Origin: Microbulbifer taiwanensis
GTDB lineage: Bacteria; Pseudomonadota; Gammaproteobacteria; Pseudomonadales; Cellvibrionaceae
DNA: 64,000 nucleotides
Direction: 5' to 3'
NCBI RefSeq assembly: GCF_014904815.1
Contig: NZ_JACZFR010000035.1
Span: forward strand, 37,844 to 101,843
In this document: in pieces, positions 59,938 to 64,000 of the stretch
How positions within the stretch are numbered: position 1 is the stretch's first letter
How the letters are laid out: each line of letters opens with the position of its first letter
The notes under the pieces: generated by a model
The model's database searches: none
The model's input: the letters and a program-made list of their open reading frames with translations, nothing else
Told to the model about the DNA's origin: nothing
Translations under genes and position numbers: made by a program

Positions 59938-60231
59938 TTAGGCGTCTTTACCCTCGCTGCTGTCGCCTTGGGGCACGAAGCCCTCGGCCTCGTCGTAGGC
60001 CTCGCCGCTGAGGAATTTCTGCATCTGCTCGCCCAGGTAGGCGCGGCTGGAGGGTTCCATCATGTTGAGGCGCTTTTCGTTGATCAGCATCGTCTGGTGG
60101 GCCATCCACTCCTGCCAGGCTTTCTTGGATACATTGTCGAAGATGTCCTGGCCCTTGGGGCCGGGGAAGGGCGGTGCATCCAGGCCTTCCATTTCCTGTT
60201 GGTACTTGCGGCAGAATACGGTTCTGGACAT
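59938..60231 (-). CDS. yggX: Fe(2+)-trafficking/oxidative protection protein YggX
   Basis: 97 residues from the ATG at 60231: [20 protein letters not shown] then [20 protein letters not shown], matching YggX. It protects Fe-S clusters from oxidation. Near mutY, whose product is an Fe-S enzyme, as in many gammaproteobacteria. Confidence 0.95.
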   Translation of the reverse strand: MSRTVFCRKYQQEMEGLDAPPFPGPKGQDIFDNVSKKAWQEWMAHQTMLINEKRLNMMEPSSRAYLGEQMQKFLSGEAYDEAEGFVPQGDSSEGKDA

Positions 60232-60299
60232 GGGGGTCTCCGTTTTCGAGTCGGGCAATTCTTGCTGTAGATGCTCTGTTCCGAATCAATCGTTAATTC

Positions 60300-60408
60300 G
60301 TTCGTCATGCCGGCGCAGGGCTTGATCCGGTAGCGGTATCCAGCTCGGTGGCACCTGGATGGCCTGCACCGGAATGACGACATCCTCTGTAGGGCGGCCG
60401 TTGGCCGC
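60300..60408. repeat. REP-like composite repeat, second copy
   Basis: Contains GTCATGCCGGCGCAGG, then TGGCCTGCACCGGAATGACGA, and CTGTAGGGCGGCCGTTGGCCGC (60387-60408), the same modules as at 8424-8600, with small changes. It lies between yggX and mutY. Confidence 0.8.
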
Positions 60409-60448
60409 AAATGCGGAGCTGGAGCTCCGCGGCCCCGGGGGAGCGTCT

Positions 60449-61570
60449 CTAGGGCGCCGGGGACTCGGCCAACAGCGGCGCCTGTAGCGCCAGCAACTGT
60501 TTGGCCAGCTTGGCGATGGGTGCCGGCAGTCCCAGTTCCTGTGCCGCGCGGGGGCGGTTGAGTTGGCGCAGTTTATACCAGCCGCCGCCGCTCTCTGCCA
60601 CCTGGGCCGGGATTTTTGCAAGCTGCACCCACACCGGCGCAATATCCAAATGGAAGTGGGTGAAGGTGTGGCGCAGTTGTGGCAGCCCCTGTACCTGTTG
60701 CGCAGACAGGTCACGCACGGCCAGCCACTCCTGCGCGCTGGCTTCACCGCCGTCGTCCTCTTCCAGTTGCGGCGGGCACCAGAGGCCGCCCCAGATGCCG
60801 CTGGGCGGGCGCTGTTGCAGGAAGATTTCGCCGTCGTGTTCGAGCAGCAGCATGGTGGTGGTGCGCACAGGCTTTTCTTTGCGCGGTTTCCTGCCCGGGT
60901 AATCCTGGGGGTTGCCCTGGGTGCGCGCAATGCAGCTGTCTGCCAGGGGGCATTCGTCGCAGCGCGGCCTGGTCCTGGTGCAGAGGGTGGCGCCCAGGTC
61001 CATCATCGCCTGGGTGTAGTGGTTGCCGCGCCCGTTTTTATCGCAACTTTGGGGGGTGTAGGTCTCGGCCAGTTGCCAGAGTTTTTTCGCTACGGCGGCC
61101 TGCCCGGGCCAGCCGTCCACGGCGTGGAGGCGGGCCAGCACCCGCTTGACGTTGCCGTCCAGGATGGGCCCCTTGAGGCCCATGCTGATACTGGCGATGG
61201 CGCCGGCGGTGGAGCGGCCGATACCGGGCAGCCCGGCCAGGGCCTCGATATCGCGGGGGAATTCGCCGCAGTGATCACTCACTACTTTCTGTGCGCACTT
61301 GTGCAGGTTACGGGCGCGAGCGTAGTAACCGAGGCCACTCCAGTGGGCGAGCACGTCGTCCAGCGGCGCTGCTGCCAAGTGCTCCAGGGCCGGGAAGCTG
61401 GCCATAAAGCGCTCGAAGTAGGGTATCACCGCAGCGACCTGGGTCTGCTGCAGCATGATTTCCGAGACCCAGACGCGGTAGGGATTGATGTCCTGTTGCC
61501 AGGGCAGGTCCTTGCGGCCGTGTCGGTCGAACCAGTTCAGGACGGCTTGTTGGAATTGTTCTGGGGTCAT
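60449..61570 (-). CDS. mutY: A/G-specific adenine glycosylase MutY
   Basis: 373 residues. [11 protein letters not shown] holds the catalytic Glu; [18 protein letters not shown] is the helix-hairpin-helix; [13 protein letters not shown] contains the catalytic Asp; [17 protein letters not shown] is the 4Fe-4S loop; the C-terminal NUDIX-like domain ([20 protein letters not shown]) recognises 8-oxoG. It removes A opposite 8-oxoG. Confidence 0.97.
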   Translation of the reverse strand: MTPEQFQQAVLNWFDRHGRKDLPWQQDINPYRVWVSEIMLQQTQVAAVIPYFERFMASFPALEHLAAAPLDDVLAHWSGLGYYARARNLHKCAQKVVSDHCGEFPRDIEALAGLPGIGRSTAGAIASISMGLKGPILDGNVKRVLARLHAVDGWPGQAAVAKKLWQLAETYTPQSCDKNGRGNHYTQAMMDLGATLCTRTRPRCDECPLADSCIARTQGNPQDYPGRKPRKEKPVRTTTMLLLEHDGEIFLQQRPPSGIWGGLWCPPQLEEDDGGEASAQEWLAVRDLSAQQVQGLPQLRHTFTHFHLDIAPVWVQLAKIPAQVAESGGGWYKLRQLNRPRAAQELGLPAPIAKLAKQLLALQAPLLAESPAP

Positions 61571-61593
61571 GGTGTTACTGCTGGATTGGTGGA

Positions 61594-61735
61594 ATGGCGG
61601 CCTTTGGCCGCCCTGCCGAGCTGGACCTTCAGCTGCTCGCTAAAGAACTCGGCGTTCCCGGGGAGGGGCGGCCTTCGGCCGCCTGCGGGGCTTGGGCCTT
61701 CAGCTGTTGTTAAAGAGCTCCGCGCTCCCCGGGGC
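61594..61735. repeat. Tandem palindromic duplication at the end of asmA
   Basis: Two units about 71 bp apart, each starting with the hairpin GGCGGCC-TTY-GGCCGCC (61596-61612, 61667-61683) and continuing with CTTCAGCTGYTNGYTAAAGA-like DNA. The second unit overlaps the last codons and stop of asmA. The hairpins may terminate asmA transcription. Confidence 0.75.
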
Positions 61736-63788
61736 AGTCGCGTTTGAACAGGCCTGTGAATTTGTCCTTTAACTCGTCGACCTTCTCTTTGACCTTGCCG
61801 CCGTATTTCTTCTCGGCCTTGTGCTTGAGTTCGTCGCGCAGCAGGTCGTCGAGGCGGCGGCTGTCGGGTTTGCAGCTGCCGGCGCCGGCGTCGGCGAAGC
61901 TGTCCTTGCAGCGCAGCGGCAGCGGGCGGTTGCGCCAGCGGTCGTTCTTGACGGTGCAGCCGTCGGCGGAGGTGCGGCTGCCGACCAGGGCCAGGCCGAG
62001 GGCGAAGTCGAATTCCTGTTTCTCCAGGTCTATCTCGCCGTCGCCGGTCATGGCGATGTTCTCGATACCGGCCAGGATTTCCTGGATGGTTGCCTTGTTG
62101 CCCTCGACGGCAATATTGGCGCGCAGGTCCTGCAGGCGGGTGCTGGCGGGCCAGTCCCGCTCAGGCAGCGCGGTCTTCTCGGCGTAGCTGACCAGTTGGC
62201 ACATGCCCTTTTCCAGGTTGAAGGGCGCCAGGGCCAGCTGGTCGCTGGACAGTTGCACCGCGGCGCGCAGGTTTTCCTGGAGCTGCAGTGTGTCGGCGCC
62301 GCGGGTCTGCGCGGTCCAGTTGATACTGGTCTTGCCGGACAGCTGCACTTTGTTGCCCTGGTTATCGCCGGGGAAGAGCGCCTGCTGCACCTTGGAGATC
62401 TCCACATTGGCGAGCCCGCCGCTCAGTTCGGCCACGGCGGACTGGCCGCGGGCGTTGAACTGGCCGTTGCTGCTGAGTTCGCCGCCGTAGAGGTCGGCGG
62501 TCAGTTTCTGCAGTTGGTAGAGGCCGTTGTCGACGGTCAGCTGCAGCTGTGGCCTGTCCACCTGCAGGTCGACGGCTTTAACCTGCTCGAGGGACAGGTC
62601 CAGGTTGGCGTTGAAGCCGCGCATGGCGGTCAGCGGCAGGGGCGCGGGCTCGGCCGGTGTGGCCGGGGCTTCCGCTGCTGTTTGCTCTGCCTCGGGTGCC
62701 GGGGGCGGCAGATAGTCGTCCAGTACCAGGGCGCCGCCACGCAGGGTCAGGTCCAGGCCGGGCATTTCGGCGTTGCGCAGCTGGGCGCTGCCGGCGAAGA
62801 CGGTGTCGTCCAGCTGCAGCTGCAGCGGGGTCAGGTCGAGCTTCTTGTCGGTGCCCTCGACGCTGGTCTCCAGGCTCAGCTTCTGCAGCACATCGCCGCT
62901 CTGGGTGACCAGTTCAGTACCGGTGACGGCGAGCCAGGGGCGCAGCGGCTCGACATCGGCGTTGACGTTCATCTGTATCTGCCACGGCTGCTCGGCGGCG
63001 CTGCGGCGCACGTGGCCGCGCAGGTGGATATTCGCCGCGGCCTCGCCGCTGGAGAGTTCCAGTTGCAGCGGCTGCAGGCGCAGGCCGTTCAGCCCTTCGT
63101 CCAGGGCCAGGGTGCTGTTCAGGGCCAGCTGTACAGGTTGCTTGAGGGCGCTGCCGCTGATCCGGGCGCTGGCCTCCACCTGGCCGGGCTCGCCGCCGGG
63201 CACCAGGTTGTCGGCGGCCACGCGCAGCTGCTCCACCGTGTACTCGGTATCGTTGCTGGCGTCGCGGTAGTTCAGGCGGCCGTCTTCGATGCGCAGTTTT
63301 TCCAGGGCCAGACCGAGATCCTGGCCGGCCTTGTCAGCGGGCACCTCCAGCTTCGGCGGCTGCTCGGCCTCCACTTTCTTTTGTGCCTCCATGGCATCGG
63401 TGAGCAGCTCCCAGTTGCCGCGGCCCTGTTCGTCGACGCTCAGGTCTATCTGTGGGGCCATCAGCAGGATTTCCTGCGCCTCTATACGCTTCTTCAGCAG
63501 CGGCATCAGTGCCACACCGACGGCGATCCTGTCGGCGCGCACCAGCGGCTGCTCCGGCTGTGGCAGCGGCGCCAGCTGTACGCCCTGCAGTTCCAGGGCG
63601 ATATTCGGCCACAGCTGCCAGCCGATATCGCCATCCAGTTTCAGGGCTATGCCCTGCTTGGCGGCCAGCTGTTCCAGCTGCGGCTTGTACTGATTGACAT
63701 CGAGTCCGGCCAGTAGCCAGGCGACGGCGCCGGCGAGCAGCAGGAAGATGACGAGCAGGGCGATAAAGGTGCGCTTGATCCAGGCCAT
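61710..63788 (-). CDS. asmA: AsmA family protein
   Basis: 692 residues. One N-terminal membrane helix (TFIALLVIFLLLAGAVAWLL) anchors a long periplasmic beta-groove of AsmA type (LDVNQYKPQLEQLAAKQG at the start of the domain; DGEIDLEKQEFDFALGLALV near the end). AsmA-like proteins are thought to move phospholipids between membranes. The basic tail DKFTGLFKRDCPGERGAL is partly supplied by a repeat. Confidence 0.93.
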   Translation of the reverse strand: MAWIKRTFIALLVIFLLLAGAVAWLLAGLDVNQYKPQLEQLAAKQGIALKLDGDIGWQLWPNIALELQGVQLAPLPQPEQPLVRADRIAVGVALMPLLKKRIEAQEILLMAPQIDLSVDEQGRGNWELLTDAMEAQKKVEAEQPPKLEVPADKAGQDLGLALEKLRIEDGRLNYRDASNDTEYTVEQLRVAADNLVPGGEPGQVEASARISGSALKQPVQLALNSTLALDEGLNGLRLQPLQLELSSGEAAANIHLRGHVRRSAAEQPWQIQMNVNADVEPLRPWLAVTGTELVTQSGDVLQKLSLETSVEGTDKKLDLTPLQLQLDDTVFAGSAQLRNAEMPGLDLTLRGGALVLDDYLPPPAPEAEQTAAEAPATPAEPAPLPLTAMRGFNANLDLSLEQVKAVDLQVDRPQLQLTVDNGLYQLQKLTADLYGGELSSNGQFNARGQSAVAELSGGLANVEISKVQQALFPGDNQGNKVQLSGKTSINWTAQTRGADTLQLQENLRAAVQLSSDQLALAPFNLEKGMCQLVSYAEKTALPERDWPASTRLQDLRANIAVEGNKATIQEILAGIENIAMTGDGEIDLEKQEFDFALGLALVGSRTSADGCTVKNDRWRNRPLPLRCKDSFADAGAGSCKPDSRRLDDLLRDELKHKAEKKYGGKVKEKVDELKDKFTGLFKRDCPGERGAL

Positions 63789-63920
63789 GGAGTGATGAGT
63801 CCCTGTTATTCGTGATGGGTGTGCTGGGAAAGCCCAATCCTAAGATACCGGGCCGGGGCCCTGTGTTCCCGACGGGAGTCGATCCCGCGGGGAAGCTATC
63901 CGCGTATTGTAGGAGATTCG

Positions 63921-63944
63921 GCCCCCGCCCCGGTGGGCGGGGGC
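63921..63944. other. Strong GC hairpin upstream of asmA
   Basis: A perfect 10-bp stem GCCCCCGCCC/GGGCGGGGGC with loop CGGT, about 130 nt upstream of asmA, in the otherwise featureless 63789-64000. Its role is unclear. Confidence 0.5.
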
Positions 63945-63978
63945 GCCCGGACGGGGTATTGAAGCAAGTGGGGGCCCG

Positions 63979-64000
63979 AAAAAAAACCGCACGCCGGCGT
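63979..64000 (-). terminator. Partial terminator at window edge
   Basis: On the minus strand a stem CCGCACG/CGTGCGG-type hairpin, cut by the window end, is followed by eight T. It probably ends a minus-strand gene lying to the right. Confidence 0.4.

Noticed and set aside
61821..63716. A 631-codon open frame opposite asmA
   Set aside because: Antisense to a clear AsmA gene with no domain features.

Overview
The window looks like the chromosome of a GC-rich marine gammaproteobacterium of the Cellvibrionales type, possibly Microbulbifer-like. This is inferred from the asmA-mutY-yggX-tRNA-Phe block, the many exported lipoproteins and Tat/cytochrome-type proteins, and the REP-like repeats. It carries one apparently complete temperate prophage of about 37.6 kb.

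Chromosome, left part (1-22106). A minus-strand operon (1-5603) encodes three TPR proteins and a small exported protein. Two divergent transcription units (5722-12575 minus, 12820-18737 plus) form what looks like one extracytoplasmic redox system: an ApbE flavin transferase, a Tat-exported DUF1501-like protein, CxxCH-bearing proteins, an HZS-alpha/PD40-like lipoprotein, an SH3/beta-barrel protein, a second barrel, a TlpA-like thioredoxin, a DUF4266 lipoprotein and a DUF3570 barrel. The DUF3570 protein contains a flavinylation-like DxxSGAS motif, so it is a candidate ApbE substrate. A DJ-1/YajL protein follows. Next to the prophage lies an AT-richer accessory cassette (19551-22035): a PAS-LuxR regulator, a FeeM/LuxI-like GNAT acyltransferase and a heme-oxygenase-fold (HDO) iron enzyme. 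I could not match this combination to a described pathway.

Prophage (22107-59796). It is bounded by a perfect 50-bp direct repeat, the 3' part of tRNA-Phe; the intact tRNA-Phe gene is at the right end. Order: integrase, repressor, excisionase-like protein with a duplicated domain, primase-helicase, a candidate iteron origin, a run of small early genes (Lar-like, DUF6011-like, WYL, HicAB), a second regulatory switch, ogr, then the P2/HP1-type structural genes. Portal and terminase ATPase are on the minus strand; scaffold, capsid, small terminase, head completion, R, S, sheath, tube, lysis genes, tail chaperone with a -1 frameshift site, tape measure, baseplate J and I, fibre with an S74 chaperone, and baseplate/spike genes are on the plus strand. 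The right end carries a GNAT gene and a second excisionase-like gene. The head and tail genes resemble HP1/K139-type Peduoviridae, but the replication module is a Toprim-helicase protein rather than the usual gpA rolling-circle protein.

Chromosome, right part (59748-64000): tRNA-Phe, yggX, mutY and asmA, all on the minus strand, separated by palindromic repeats.

All family assignments are from reading the sequence; no database search was run.
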